From CAWEHT01 sp963808455 (GTDB lineage: Bacteria; Chloroflexota; Anaerolineae; CG2-30-64-16), in the NCBI GenBank assembly GCA_963808455.1, contig CAWEHT010000080.1, positions 1 to 13,630 of the forward strand: DNA of 13,630 nucleotides, in the 5' to 3' direction. The position numbers and the translations under genes were made by a program. The notes beneath the pieces were generated by a model. That model was not told where the DNA came from. It ran no database searches and worked only from the letters and a program-made list of their open reading frames with translations. Shown here in pieces: positions 1 to 7,121 of this stretch (the first letter of the stretch is position 1; each line of letters opens with the position of its first letter).

Positions 1-731
1 GGTGTAGGTGTAGAACTGAGCATCGGTATTGGAGGTGCCGGCGTTCCACATGGCGACCATCGCTGCCAGCTTGCTGGTTCCGTCATCGGCCGCGATATTG
101 GCCGCGCCAGAAAGCCCGCTGGCAACGACGCGTTATTATCCTGGTAGAAGACATTGTTGCTGAAGGAAGGGATCGTGAAGTGTTCGGCCGCAGCCGGTAT
201 GGCGTTGCCGTTTCTGTCCACGTAGGTCACGGTCACGGCAGCCGAAGTGGAGTCGGTGTTCTGAACGGCGATATAGCTTGAGTTGCCGGACAGGGCCTTC
301 ATGACCTGCGGCGCGTACAGCGTCACGGCCGCGGTCAACGTATCCACGCCCGCACTGCTGTCCATGCGATATGGTGCGGCGGCCGTGCCTGTGCCCGTGC
401 TCTGCGTGTTGACCTTGCAGGTCAACGGCTGGTCAGAAGAGACCACCCCCGAACCCAGGAAGCCGGAGGGGATCCCGGGAGGGCTGGAGGGCGTGTAATA
501 GTTGCGGCTGCCGCCTACCGGGATAGTGGTAGGGTCGTCGTAGGAGAAAACCGCGCTGGCGTTGTTCGTTGCATAAAGATCGAGAGTAATAGTGGCCGCG
601 CCTAGGCCCATATTCTGGCACGCGATACCGCTCACCCACGAGCCGGTGGGGCCTGATGCCGATACTGCCGGCACAAGCACCAGCAGCATGCACAGGGCGG
701 CGAGCAAGCTTACGATGCGCACGTGTTTCAC
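1..731 (-). CDS. Secreted surface-type protein, N-terminal part (3' end beyond window, internal frameshift)
   Basis: Role unknown; I infer an exported cell-surface protein. Translation from the GTG at 731 gives a basic start (MKHVR), a hydrophobic core (about residues 6-22) and an AVSA signal-peptidase-I-like site. A Ser/Thr/Gly/Asn-rich beta-type region follows. Two segments look related: SWVSGIACQNMGLGAATITL near residues 31-50 and SSYIAVQNTDSTSAAVTVTY near 150-170. This is the pattern of repeated beta-sandwich domains on exported proteins. The start is supported by AGGAGGT eight bases upstream and by a promoter at 789-817. No stop is reached before position 1, so the gene is truncated by the window. 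Near position 120 the protein-like frame changes: the original frame continues as Pro/Arg-rich text, while the next frame reads SGLSGAANIAADDGTSKLAA and stays beta-protein-like to the edge. The sequence is therefore probably missing one base there. The neighbouring glycan genes suggest it could be glycosylated, but nothing proves that. Confidence 0.75.
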   Translation of the reverse strand, partial: MKHVRIVSLLAALCMLLVLVPAVSASGPTGSWVSGIACQNMGLGAATITLDLYATNNASAVFSYDDPTTIPVGGSRNYYTPSSPPGIPSGFLGSGVVSSDQPLTCKVNTQSTGTGTAAAPYRMDSSAGVDTLTAAVTLYAPQVMKALSGNSSYIAVQNTDSTSAAVTVTYVDRNGNAIPAAAEHFTIPSFSNNVFYQDNNASLPAGFLARPISRPMTEPASWQRWSPCGTPAPPIPMLSSTPT

Positions 732-738
732 GAGAGAT

Positions 739-745
739 ACCTCCT
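739..745 (-). promoter_or_regulatory. Strong Shine-Dalgarno for the surface-protein GTG start
   Basis: On the minus strand AGGAGGT lies eight bases before the GTG at 731. This near-perfect ribosome binding site decides the non-ATG start, and the signal peptide begins immediately after it. Confidence 0.8.
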
Positions 746-788
746 GATCGGGCGAGAAATGGGAAGATGTTGCGCTTCTTCTTGTCGC

Positions 789-817
789 AATATAGGCGAT
801 CAGAAGCGTAAAGACAA
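789..817 (-). promoter_or_regulatory. Sigma70-type promoter of the surface-protein gene
   Basis: Minus-strand TTGTCT (812-817) and TATATT (789-794) are separated by exactly 17 bases. That is 4/6 and 5/6 agreement with the consensus boxes. Transcription would start near 782, giving a leader of about 50 bases before the GTG at 731. The 227-base space between this gene and the flippase gene upstream fits an independent transcription unit. Confidence 0.55.
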
Positions 818-836
818 TACTGCTTTCGGAGTATTG
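815..836 (-). promoter_or_regulatory. Perfect inverted repeat overlapping the -35 box (operator-like)
   Basis: CAATACT and AGTATTG are perfect 7-base arms around an 8-base centre. The downstream arm shares three bases with the -35 box at 812-817. This position is typical of a repressor site, but the regulator is unknown. It could also be a modest stem-loop after the upstream gene, although no uninterrupted T-run follows it. Confidence 0.35.
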
Positions 837-958
837 ATGAGGTTCTGACCGGGCTGATGCAGCGATAGCTCAACACCTGCAGCCGCTAGGCGTACACATG
901 GTGGGGTGGGCGCGATGGGCGCTGTTCGTGACCCGGCATCGGCGTGCCGCGTTCTTTA

Positions 959-1942
959 TCACGATCTGCCGGAGGATGGCAAACGTCGTGTGATGAGCGC
1001 AGCGGCGACCTCGGCGAGCGTCACCGCGAGGCGGGTCAGGAGAGCGAGAATCACGGCCGGGCCTGCCGGCAGGCGTGTGCCGAGCAGCAACACCATCAGG
1101 CTCTCGTGTACGCCTACGCCACCGGGCACAAAGATCACGGCCAGTCCCGCCAGCACCGACGTGATAAGGGCAAAACAGAAGATCTGCAGATCGGCGATGC
1201 CGAGCGGCGCAAGGGCCACGCCGAGGAACCAGTAGCCAATGCCGAAGACCAACCAGCCGGCGGCCATTGTGGCCGCGGCCGCCCAGAGTGCGCCCGCGCG
1301 GATGGCGGAAGCCGCGCGCCGCTGTCCGGCTTTGAGCAGAATCCTGCGCAGCGCCCATGGCAGCGCGGACAACGTGGCCAACACCAGGACGCCGGCGGCG
1401 TGGCCCACCGCCGCCAGTTGGCCCTTCGCGAGCGGCCCAAACGACCAAACGGCGGGGAAGAGGCAAAGCGCGAGACCTGCACCGGTGGCCGCTGTCTGGA
1501 CAAGCTCCACTGCCATAGCGACGCCAACGGTCTCGGTGGGCACGCCGGCGTCGCGGGCTAGCACGGCTTTGCTCATGAGCTGCCAGGCATAACCGGGTAT
1601 ATACTTGGCCAGGTTGGCTGCCAGGTGCATCTTTGCAGCCGAGAGGAGAGCCGTGGGCTGGCCCATGCCCAGAAGCGTCAGCCACCAAACACCCGCACCA
1701 AAGAACACCGCGACTATCGTTAGACCGATGCCGGCCAGCAGCGGCGCCAGACGGATCTGCGTCAGTGCCGCCAGGGGCAAATGGCGTAGGCTGGCGGCCA
1801 GGTAGATACCACAGCAGAGCAGCGCTGCCACCTGGAAGGCCCGGCGAAGCCAACGCCGACTGACCATGGATTTGATGCCGGCCCGCACCCTGCGTGGCCA
1901 GGTCTCCCGATCCCGATCAACTGGCAGCGCCCTATCGGACAT
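959..1942 (-). CDS. Flippase-like integral membrane protein (LPG_synthase_TM / UPF0104 family)
   Basis: A 327-residue polytopic inner-membrane protein of the family that contains the membrane half of MprF and the AglD-like proteins. These are implicated in flipping or handling lipid-linked substrates. A basic, soluble N-terminus (about 1-30) is followed by roughly seven or eight hydrophobic segments. Family landmarks include NLAKYIPGYAW at 110-120, which corresponds to the usual N-L-x-R/K-Y-x-P-G element, and FVPGGVGVHE at 271-280, the P-G-G-x-G-x-x-E loop near the C-terminus. No cytoplasmic aminoacyl-transferase domain is present, so lysyl-lipid synthesis is unlikely. The gene is the last of the glycan cluster and overlaps the methyltransferase upstream by 11 bases, implying coupled translation. 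The ATG at 1942 was kept for this overlap; an in-frame ATG at 1867 would remove only the soluble N-terminus. I infer a role in moving or limiting a lipid-linked product of the cluster. The exact substrate cannot be read from sequence. Confidence 0.85.
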   Translation of the reverse strand: MSDRALPVDRDRETWPRRVRAGIKSMVSRRWLRRAFQVAALLCCGIYLAASLRHLPLAALTQIRLAPLLAGIGLTIVAVFFGAGVWWLTLLGMGQPTALLSAAKMHLAANLAKYIPGYAWQLMSKAVLARDAGVPTETVGVAMAVELVQTAATGAGLALCLFPAVWSFGPLAKGQLAAVGHAAGVLVLATLSALPWALRRILLKAGQRRAASAIRAGALWAAAATMAAGWLVFGIGYWFLGVALAPLGIADLQIFCFALITSVLAGLAVIFVPGGVGVHESLMVLLLGTRLPAGPAVILALLTRLAVTLAEVAAALITRRLPSSGRS

Positions 1943-2672
1943 CGCCTTCCTTACGGCAAATGTAGAGAAAGCTGTACGAGAGGTTGAAGGGAATGAGCCA
2001 CGCGCCCAGGAGAGCGAGGAGCTTGAGCGGGTGGTGCCTGTAAAGGCGGAGGTCGGCCATGGAGCTGGGAAAGCTCAAGTTGTACTTGTACACCCTGTCT
2101 ACAACCAGGCCTCCCGCTGCGAGCAAGTCGCCCCACTCGCGCATCGTCGCAAATCGCTCCAACATCTGGCGATGGCTCGGTCCATAACCGGTCCGCCACA
2201 CCTTCCAGATAATGTCGGCCAGGTAGTAGCTGTTGGGCAGGAACACCGCGGCACGGCCGGCCGGTCGCAGGACCCTGCACATTTCTTGCACGCCAATGGG
2301 CAGGTGGAAAAAGTGCTCCAGGCTGCCCAGATTCGTGACATAGTCGAAACTGCTTTCTGGAAATGGCAGATGCTCTCCATCAGCCACCAGATTGGCGTTC
2401 GCCCCGATGATCTGCCGCGCCAACCGACTGCCCACATGCGATATATCGCAGCCCATCCCTTGCATCCGTCTGCTGCGCGTCAGGCGCACCAAGTGGCCTT
2501 CGCCACAGGCGACGTCGAGAAGCCTACGCCCGGGCAGCGGCGCCAGCCGATCCAACACCCAGCGATAGAAGGCGTCCGTCTCGCGCAGCCTACCCGGCAC
2601 GCTGTAGAAATCATCGTAGGAGGCGATCAAATCACGCTTGCTGATCTGCAGCTCCTCGCCGGTCTTCGTCAT
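1932..2672 (-). CDS. Class I SAM-dependent methyltransferase (fourth of the cluster)
   Basis: A 246-residue cytoplasmic methyltransferase with a Rossmann-type SAM domain. Motif I is LLDVACGEGH (51-60), the strand-2 acidic residue is in GCDIS (about 75-79), ADGEHLPF (97-104) contacts the adenine side, and SSFDYVTNLGSLEHF (107-121) is the typical Methyltransf_11 core. The C-terminal 40 residues are hydrophobic (around LLALLGAWLIPFNL), which may place it near the membrane. Its ATG overlaps the stop of the upstream GT4 gene by four bases (ATGA), and its end overlaps the flippase gene by 11. The acceptor is unknown. Position in a glycosyltransferase cluster suggests O-methylation of a sugar or of a lipid-linked intermediate, but UbiE/COQ5-like small-molecule activity cannot be excluded from the fold alone. 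Confidence 0.88.
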   Translation of the reverse strand: MTKTGEELQISKRDLIASYDDFYSVPGRLRETDAFYRWVLDRLAPLPGRRLLDVACGEGHLVRLTRSRRMQGMGCDISHVGSRLARQIIGANANLVADGEHLPFPESSFDYVTNLGSLEHFFHLPIGVQEMCRVLRPAGRAAVFLPNSYYLADIIWKVWRTGYGPSHRQMLERFATMREWGDLLAAGGLVVDRVYKYNLSFPSSMADLRLYRHHPLKLLALLGAWLIPFNLSYSFLYICRKEGDVR

Positions 2673-3799
2673 GCTTCGAGGGCTTCCCTGTAAACTTGCA
2701 GCGTCCGTTGCGCCGTCGAGCTCGGGTCGAACTGGCTTGCCCGATGGAGCCCTCGCGTGCGCAGTGTCTGGCGCAATTCAGCGTCGCCCACCAGCGTGGC
2801 CAGTGCTTCGGCCAGACAATCGGCCGTGTTGGAGGGCAGCAGGTAGGCCGCATCGTTCACGGTTTCCGCCACAGCTCCGGCCTGGCTGGCAATTAGCGGC
2901 GTACCACACGCCATTGCCTCCAAAGCCGTGATCCCAAACCCTTCATGCAGAGATGGGAATACGGCACAAACGGCCGCGCTATAGAGGCCGGGCAGATCCT
3001 CATCGGGCACACGCCCCGTAAAGATCACATCCTGCTGTAGGCTCAAGTGCGCGATTGTTTCGTGTAGCGTCGGATCACGCAGCTTTGGATATTCTTCGCC
3101 TGCAAACACCAGTTTCCCAGCAAAACCCGTCTCCCGTTTGAACAGGCCGAAGGCCGCCGCGAGCAATGCCAGGTTTTTCTTGCGATCGATGCGGCCGACG
3201 TGGAGAACAAAATTCTCTGGCAGGTGGTAGAGCTTCCGAATGCGTTCGGCTTCTTGCCAGGCAATCGGACGGAAATGAAGAGCACAACTGGGGTAGATTA
3301 CCGCTATGCGTTCGAGGGGCACGCCATAGACCCGCCTGACGTCACGTGCCGTGTTTTCTGATATGGCAATCACCCGCTGTGCGGTCCGTAGCGTGCGTTT
3401 CTGCAGCGTACGCCAGTACAGCACATCGGCTGCCGGGAAGAGTTCTGGATAGATGAGGGTGGTAAGGTCGTACATGGTGACGACGCTACGAGCCGGCACG
3501 CCGAGAACGCCCATATTCTTTGCGAAATGCACGAGGTCATACGAGCGTGCAAGCGGCGGCAGCGCGGCCTGGGCCCACAGTCGCAGCGCAAAGCGGTTCC
3601 TGGTCGGCGCAATCCGCTGCTGGACGTTTCCGGCCGGCGCTACGAGCGCGGGCTCCGGGTGGCTCAAAAGAACAAGATACCTATTGTCCTGGTCCAATGT
3701 GAAGAGCGCCCGCAGTAGATTGAGCGTCGCTGACCGCCCTCCGCCAACATAGTGAATACCCAGCGCCTCGATGATGATCTTCACGTAGTTTCTCGGCAT
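2669..3799 (-). CDS. Glycosyltransferase family 4 (GT-B fold)
   Basis: A 376-residue retaining glycosyltransferase of the GT4 type, expected to transfer a sugar from a nucleotide-sugar donor at the cytoplasmic face. The N-terminal Rossmann domain opens with IIIEALGIHYVGGGRSAT, whose glycine loop is at 19-21. The donor domain starts near FVLHVGRIDRKKNL (197-210). The E-x7-E motif is HEGFGITALE (285-294), with E286 and E294 as the donor-binding pair, followed by MACGTPLIAS. The ATG at 3799 overlaps the upstream methyltransferase by 19 bases. A GTG at 3784 would start at VKIIIEALG, which matches the usual beginning of this family better and makes a four-base GTGA overlap with the upstream stop; that start is quite possible. 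The downstream methyltransferase overlaps by ATGA. Donor and acceptor sugars are unknown. Confidence 0.9.
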   Translation of the reverse strand: MPRNYVKIIIEALGIHYVGGGRSATLNLLRALFTLDQDNRYLVLLSHPEPALVAPAGNVQQRIAPTRNRFALRLWAQAALPPLARSYDLVHFAKNMGVLGVPARSVVTMYDLTTLIYPELFPAADVLYWRTLQKRTLRTAQRVIAISENTARDVRRVYGVPLERIAVIYPSCALHFRPIAWQEAERIRKLYHLPENFVLHVGRIDRKKNLALLAAAFGLFKRETGFAGKLVFAGEEYPKLRDPTLHETIAHLSLQQDVIFTGRVPDEDLPGLYSAAVCAVFPSLHEGFGITALEAMACGTPLIASQAGAVAETVNDAAYLLPSNTADCLAEALATLVGDAELRQTLRTRGLHRASQFDPSSTAQRTLQVYREALEA

Positions 3800-4536
3800 G
3801 CCAGGAGCAGCTTCATCCCACGCCCGTTGGCAAGTCCTCGCTCCCTAAGCCGGCGATCCAGCCGGTACAGCCAATATGCAGCCCGTGTCGCGCTGATGAT
3901 GGCCGGACCAACTACAGGTATGAACACCCGGTTGAGCGCATAATACATCGGCGTTTTCTGCACGCAACGGATTCCGCACACGGCTAGGACGTCCTCGTAC
4001 GCTTGCATGGTCCGCATACGGGCATGGCGAGCTGTGGGTAGAAGCGGTTTGCAGAACATGTCAGACAGCAACAAATAGCCGCCGGGCCGCGTCAAGGAGC
4101 ACAGGGTGCGCAAAGCCCGGTCAAACCCCGCGTCATCGATGATATGGTAGAGGACACCGATGGCCGATACCAGGTCGAACGGCTCGCTGAAGGGCGCTTG
4201 CCCTGACGAGATGTCGCAGACGGCGAATCGCCCTTCCGGGTAGCTGGCTCTGAGGTGCGCAACGCTCGACTGGGCGATGTCTAGCCCGCAAATAGACCTT
4301 ACGCCCTTCTGCAAATAATGGTCAACCCAGAAGCCTGACCCGCTGCCCACATCGAGTACTCGCAATCCATCAACAGAAATGCCATTATGTTGAAGGAGCA
4401 TGTCGACGCAATCGGCCTGGGCCTGGTACAGCCACCGGTTATAGGACAAATCGAAGGCCCGATGCCCGGTGCCGCGTAAGTTCAGGCTGGCGTGCAGCCG
4501 GTCCTCCCAATAGTGTTTTGCATCAGTTTGATCCAT
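3781..4536 (-). CDS. Class I SAM-dependent methyltransferase (third of the cluster)
   Basis: A 251-residue methyltransferase. SAM-binding motif I is RVLDVGSGSGFW (59-70), the acidic residue after strand 2 is in GLDIA (84-88), FAVCDIS (104-110) is motif II-like, and FDLVSAIGVLYHI (120-132) is the strand-4 region, with LTRPGGYLLLSD (148-159) at strand 5. The long N-terminal segment before motif I is rich in aromatic residues (HYWEDRL, SYNRWLY). This layout is common in glycan-cluster methyltransferases. The gene overlaps its upstream methyltransferase by 14 bases and the downstream GT4 by up to 19, so it is clearly in the same transcription unit. Methyl acceptor unknown; sugar O-methylation or end-capping is the contextual guess. 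Confidence 0.88.
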   Translation of the reverse strand: MDQTDAKHYWEDRLHASLNLRGTGHRAFDLSYNRWLYQAQADCVDMLLQHNGISVDGLRVLDVGSGSGFWVDHYLQKGVRSICGLDIAQSSVAHLRASYPEGRFAVCDISSGQAPFSEPFDLVSAIGVLYHIIDDAGFDRALRTLCSLTRPGGYLLLSDMFCKPLLPTARHARMRTMQAYEDVLAVCGIRCVQKTPMYYALNRVFIPVVGPAIISATRAAYWLYRLDRRLRERGLANGRGMKLLLACRETT

Positions 4537-5248
4537 CGTCTAGCTTTCGCAGTATCCAGTTGAAGTTGGGCAACATGGGCACCAGCATAATCAATAGTGG
4601 CAGAAATCGCCGGATAGGGCGCAGCTTGCTATGTAGCACACCGTACTCCTCGGGCGACCGCAAAATCGCGGCCGTACGGTCTATGATCTCAAAGCGACGC
4701 CACAGGTGCTTGAGCTGCCAGTACGTGAGCGGCATGATATCATAGTGGGGAATGCCCCTGGCTGTACACAAATACCGGTCGGCCCAGGGTAAAGGAAGCC
4801 ACGACAAAAACGGCAGCTTATAGTGATCCTCGATCAGCGCCAACCGATTGGGACCGCTAAAGAAGCAGATCCCACCCGGTCGCAGGATCCGCCACACCTC
4901 ATCTGCGAGGCGCTCGGCGCACGCGACATGCTCGTACATTTGAGCACAGACGACCACCTCGAAGGTTGAGTTGCCAAAGGGTATCTGCATGCCATCAGCC
5001 TGCACATATGCCGGAGGGCCCGAAAGCCCCCGGCCGCTTAGCCCATCCAGACGCCCTCGGTCGAACTCCAACCCTATCATGCGGCGAAAATGACGGGCGA
5101 GTTCCCGTGCAATTACCCCATTGCCACTCCCGACATCCAGGCAACGTAACCCATCGAGATCTCCAGGTGGTAGGAAATCAACAAGGATGCGAGCGATCTT
5201 CATTGCTTTCTGCTCGCGCGTGGCGTGTCGAGCTTGAGTGGCCGTCAC
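4523..5248 (-). CDS. Class I SAM-dependent methyltransferase (second of the cluster)
   Basis: A 241-residue Methyltransf_11-type enzyme starting with GTG at 5248, which overlaps the upstream stop as GTGA. Motif I is CLDVGSGNGV (36-45), the acidic residue E61 follows in GLEFD, ADGMQIPF (84-91) and VVVCAQMYEHV (98-108) complete the SAM pocket, and ILRPGGICFFSGPN lies at 121-134. It has the core layout of the other cluster methyltransferases but differs clearly in sequence, so it is not a recent tandem copy. The C-terminus is hydrophobic (RFLPLLIMLVPMLP, about 214-227) and may associate with the membrane. It overlaps the next methyltransferase by 14 bases. The acceptor is not identifiable. Confidence 0.88.
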   Translation of the reverse strand: MTATQARHATREQKAMKIARILVDFLPPGDLDGLRCLDVGSGNGVIARELARHFRRMIGLEFDRGRLDGLSGRGLSGPPAYVQADGMQIPFGNSTFEVVVCAQMYEHVACAERLADEVWRILRPGGICFFSGPNRLALIEDHYKLPFLSWLPLPWADRYLCTARGIPHYDIMPLTYWQLKHLWRRFEIIDRTAAILRSPEEYGVLHSKLRPIRRFLPLLIMLVPMLPNFNWILRKLDDGSN

Positions 5249-5991
5249 ACGCCGCTCTCCGCATCACTCTGCTTGTGCCAGAACAGCCAGTAGAAACCGC
5301 TGCATCCCGCGGTATGCCTGGCATCATAACGCGCCGCCCAGTTGATGAGGCGACCAGCCGCACGCGGATGGAAAGATGCCAGCAGACGCAGGGGGAGATA
5401 AGTCAGGCGGCACGCGGGGGCCGACCACTCTCGGATGTCGGCTGAGGGCCCAGCCAGGGCCCGCAATTCAGCAGCGGAATAGCCACGACGGAAGAAATGC
5501 CCCCAGCGGCGGCTGACATAGCCCGTCACGAATGGCGGGAACAAACGAAGGTGCACGCTGGGTGTGCTCAAGAACATCTCGCCACCTGTGGCTGTGGCTC
5601 GCTGCAGTTCCTGAATGAAATCGCTCGCGTTCGGCACATGCTCCAGTACTTCGGCAGCAATGACCTGGTCGAAACTGCCGGAACGGAAAGGCAAGTGGTT
5701 GCCATCGGCGCGCACGACCGCGAGATCGCCGGGTCGGGTGGCCAGAGCCACGTCTACACCTACGCGCAGCCTGCCACTTGTGGAACTGAGGATGGAGCCG
5801 TCGTAACAACCCACCTCCAGCACACGCCGGCCACTGAATCGCAGGCCTGCCTCTTGAAAAGAGGCCAACCGATATTGGCTTCCCAGGCGAACTCGCTTCT
5901 GGCCAGAGCGCGCCTGCTCAAAAAGGCCGGTCAGAGCGCGGGCTACAGATCGGCCAGTTGAAATGCTCCACGACTGCTGCGCACGCCGCAC
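5245..5991 (-). CDS. Class I SAM-dependent methyltransferase (first of the cluster; start uncertain)
   Basis: A 248-residue reading frame with a clear SAM domain: RVLEVGCYDGS (56-66), VGVD (77-80), RADGNHLPF (94-102) and SFDQVIAAEVLEHV (106-119). The GTG at 5991 is simply the longest start and has no obvious ribosome binding site. The first 35 residues include SVARALTGLFEQARSGQ, which looks like the C-terminal helix of a GT4 following the FNW motif of the gene immediately upstream. If that GT4 has a one-base insertion at 5952-5953, the GT4 would run without a stop into this methyltransferase, giving a fused protein. Alternatively this is a separate gene overlapping the GT4 by about 70 bases. 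A TTG at about residue 42 is another possible start. The acceptor is unknown; the context is glycan modification. Confidence 0.8.
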   Translation of the reverse strand: MRRAQQSWSISTGRSVARALTGLFEQARSGQKRVRLGSQYRLASFQEAGLRFSGRRVLEVGCYDGSILSSTSGRLRVGVDVALATRPGDLAVVRADGNHLPFRSGSFDQVIAAEVLEHVPNASDFIQELQRATATGGEMFLSTPSVHLRLFPPFVTGYVSRRWGHFFRRGYSAAELRALAGPSADIREWSAPACRLTYLPLRLLASFHPRAAGRLINWAARYDARHTAGCSGFYWLFWHKQSDAESGV

Positions 5992-6547
5992 GTCCCAGGC
6001 GCTTGCGCAACTCTGACTCAGCGAGAAGCATCGCCATCTGTCGGCTGAGTGTATCCGCGTCGCCTTGGGGACACAAGAGCCCGTTTACCCCATCTTCAAT
6101 AACAAGTGGCACGCCCGCAATCCTGCTTGCAACCACAGGCTTCCCAACAGCCATCGCCTCCAGAAGCACGGTTGGCAGTCCGTCAACATTGCCTGCCGGG
6201 TCGTGTACAGAAGGCAACACAAACACGTCAGCCATAGCCAGGAAACCAGGCACATTCTGCCAGGGAATAGGTCCAACCAGGTGAAGATGTTTCTCCAGGC
6301 CGTGCTGCCGGGCCAGCCGCTCCAGATCCTGGGCTTGCGGACCGGTTCCCCCAATGACCAGCTGCGCTTCAGGACAGGTCCGCAACAAAGCGCCGAAGGC
6401 GACGATCAGGATGTCGAATCCCTTCTTTGGCACGAGGCGGCCCAGCGCAAGGATAACTTGCTCGGTGGGTGTCAGGTTGAAAGCCGCCCGATCAAGCGGA
6501 AGCACATTGGGGTGAAAGCGGTCTGGATCGGCCCCCCAGGGCAGCAA
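5918..6547 (-). CDS. GT4 fragment 3: C-terminal nucleotide-sugar-binding domain
   Basis: A 209-residue frame holding the whole donor domain, from LPWGADPDRFHP to the FNW motif. It includes GRLVPKKGFD (sugar-nucleotide loop), VGPIPWQNVPGFLAMADV and DGLPTVLLE. The annotated start is an artefact, since in-frame GT4 sequence extends upstream to about 6596. The last ten residues after FNW do not look like a GT4 end. Confidence 0.75.
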   Translation of the reverse strand: MLPWGADPDRFHPNVLPLDRAAFNLTPTEQVILALGRLVPKKGFDILIVAFGALLRTCPEAQLVIGGTGPQAQDLERLARQHGLEKHLHLVGPIPWQNVPGFLAMADVFVLPSVHDPAGNVDGLPTVLLEAMAVGKPVVASRIAGVPLVIEDGVNGLLCPQGDADTLSRQMAMLLAESELRKRLGRAACAAVVEHFNWPICSPRSDRPF

Positions 6548-6905
6548 ATGTACCTTCTCGGGCGAGGCGCCGAGGGCAAGAGCGCCGGCGCGCAGAATCC
6601 TCGCTACAGGCAGTTACACACGCGGCGCACTTGAAAGCGAGGCGCGCTGCGTGACCCAGCCACCGGTGGTGTTGCGCAACGAACATATCTGAGCCATGCA
6701 AACTGATAGCCAGCGGGATACCTAGGAGCCGCGCCAGCGCGGCGCCGACCAGGCCATTGGGCAAGACCCAGTGGGCGTAGACCAGTTCAGACGCGCAACC
6801 GCCGGGCCTCGCGTAGCCCGGCCAGGAATTCCGACAGGACAAAGAGAGGCAGCAGGAAAAAGACGCCGGGCCGGAAGCCCATGTCAGATGCCAGGGCTTC
6901 CGCAT
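6492..6905 (-). CDS. GT4 fragment 2: middle of acceptor domain
   Basis: Only about 6597-6795 of this frame is genuine GT4 sequence (ELVYAHWVLPNGLVG through AACVTACSED). The text before and after is out-of-frame translation, so the apparent start at 6905 is not biological. Part of the broken gene at 5918-7113. Confidence 0.6.
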   Translation of the reverse strand: MRKPWHLTWASGPASFSCCLSLSCRNSWPGYARPGGCASELVYAHWVLPNGLVGAALARLLGIPLAISLHGSDMFVAQHHRWLGHAARLAFKCAACVTACSEDSARRRSCPRRLAREGTFAALGGRSRPLSPQCASA

Positions 6906-7113
6906 GGCCCATGATGTGCCAATGACTCAGGGGCGCGTAGCGAAACCAGCGAACGGGCAGCCCGGCCACACGGCGCACGGCAGGATGGTAGGGCGCCACC
7001 ACAACTACCTGATGCCCCGCGCCTGCCAGGTTTTCCGAGATCGATTGTACGAACGGGGCTGAGCCATCGCCTGGATATCTGGGATAAGAGGATGTCAGAA
7101 CAAGGATACGCAT
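6787..7113 (-). CDS. GT4 fragment 1: N-terminal acceptor domain
   Basis: A 108-residue reading frame covering the first GT4 beta-alpha units (TSSYPRYPGDGSAPFVQSI, then VVVVAPYHPAVRRV). It ends at a TGA produced by the shift; the next frame continues directly with SELVYAHW. Part of the broken gene at 5918-7113. Confidence 0.7.
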   Translation of the reverse strand: MRILVLTSSYPRYPGDGSAPFVQSISENLAGAGHQVVVVAPYHPAVRRVAGLPVRWFRYAPLSHWHIMGHAEALASDMGFRPGVFFLLPLFVLSEFLAGLREARRLRV

Positions 7114-7121
7114 CGCCTGTG

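Larger units (their letters stand above)
5918..7113 (-). pseudogene. Glycosyltransferase family 4 gene broken by apparent frameshifts
   Basis: Three reading frames together spell one GT4 of about 397 residues. The N-terminal part begins MRILVLTSSYPRYPGDGS, the usual opening of this subfamily, with the acceptor-side glycine region. The middle part (from about 6795) carries SELVYAHWVLPNG and ISLHGSDMFVAQHH. The last part (from about 6596) carries HLLPWGADPDRFHP, ILALGRLVPKKGFD and VHDPAGNVDGLPTVLLEAM, where D-x7-E replaces the common E-x7-E. Joins need an extra base removed near 6786-6806 and at the TT at 6596-6597; the second restores SEDLRAGALALGASPEK. A third shift at 5952-5953 may exist. 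ATG 7113 is eight bases after the GT2 stop, with GGAAGG at 7125-7130 as ribosome binding site. No nonsense mutation is seen within the matched segments. Whether it is inactive or only mis-sequenced is open. Confidence 0.8.

Noticed and set aside
433..876. Minus-strand 147-codon frame over the start of the surface-protein gene
   Set aside because: Arg/His-rich shadow crossing the promoter; the signal peptide and ribosome binding site support the other frame.
944..1561. Plus-strand reading frame of 205 codons opposite the flippase-like gene
   Set aside because: Hydrophilic His/Arg/Gln-rich text is what an antisense read of a hydrophobic GC-rich protein gives; no family resemblance or ribosome binding site.
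870..1853. Minus-strand 327-codon frame overlapping the flippase-like gene
   Set aside because: Gly/Arg/Pro/Ala-rich shadow in another frame; the 959-1942 frame carries the real membrane helices and family motifs.
1866..2693. Plus-strand 275-codon frame opposite a methyltransferase
   Set aside because: No motifs; entirely antisense to an intact gene with clear SAM-binding residues.
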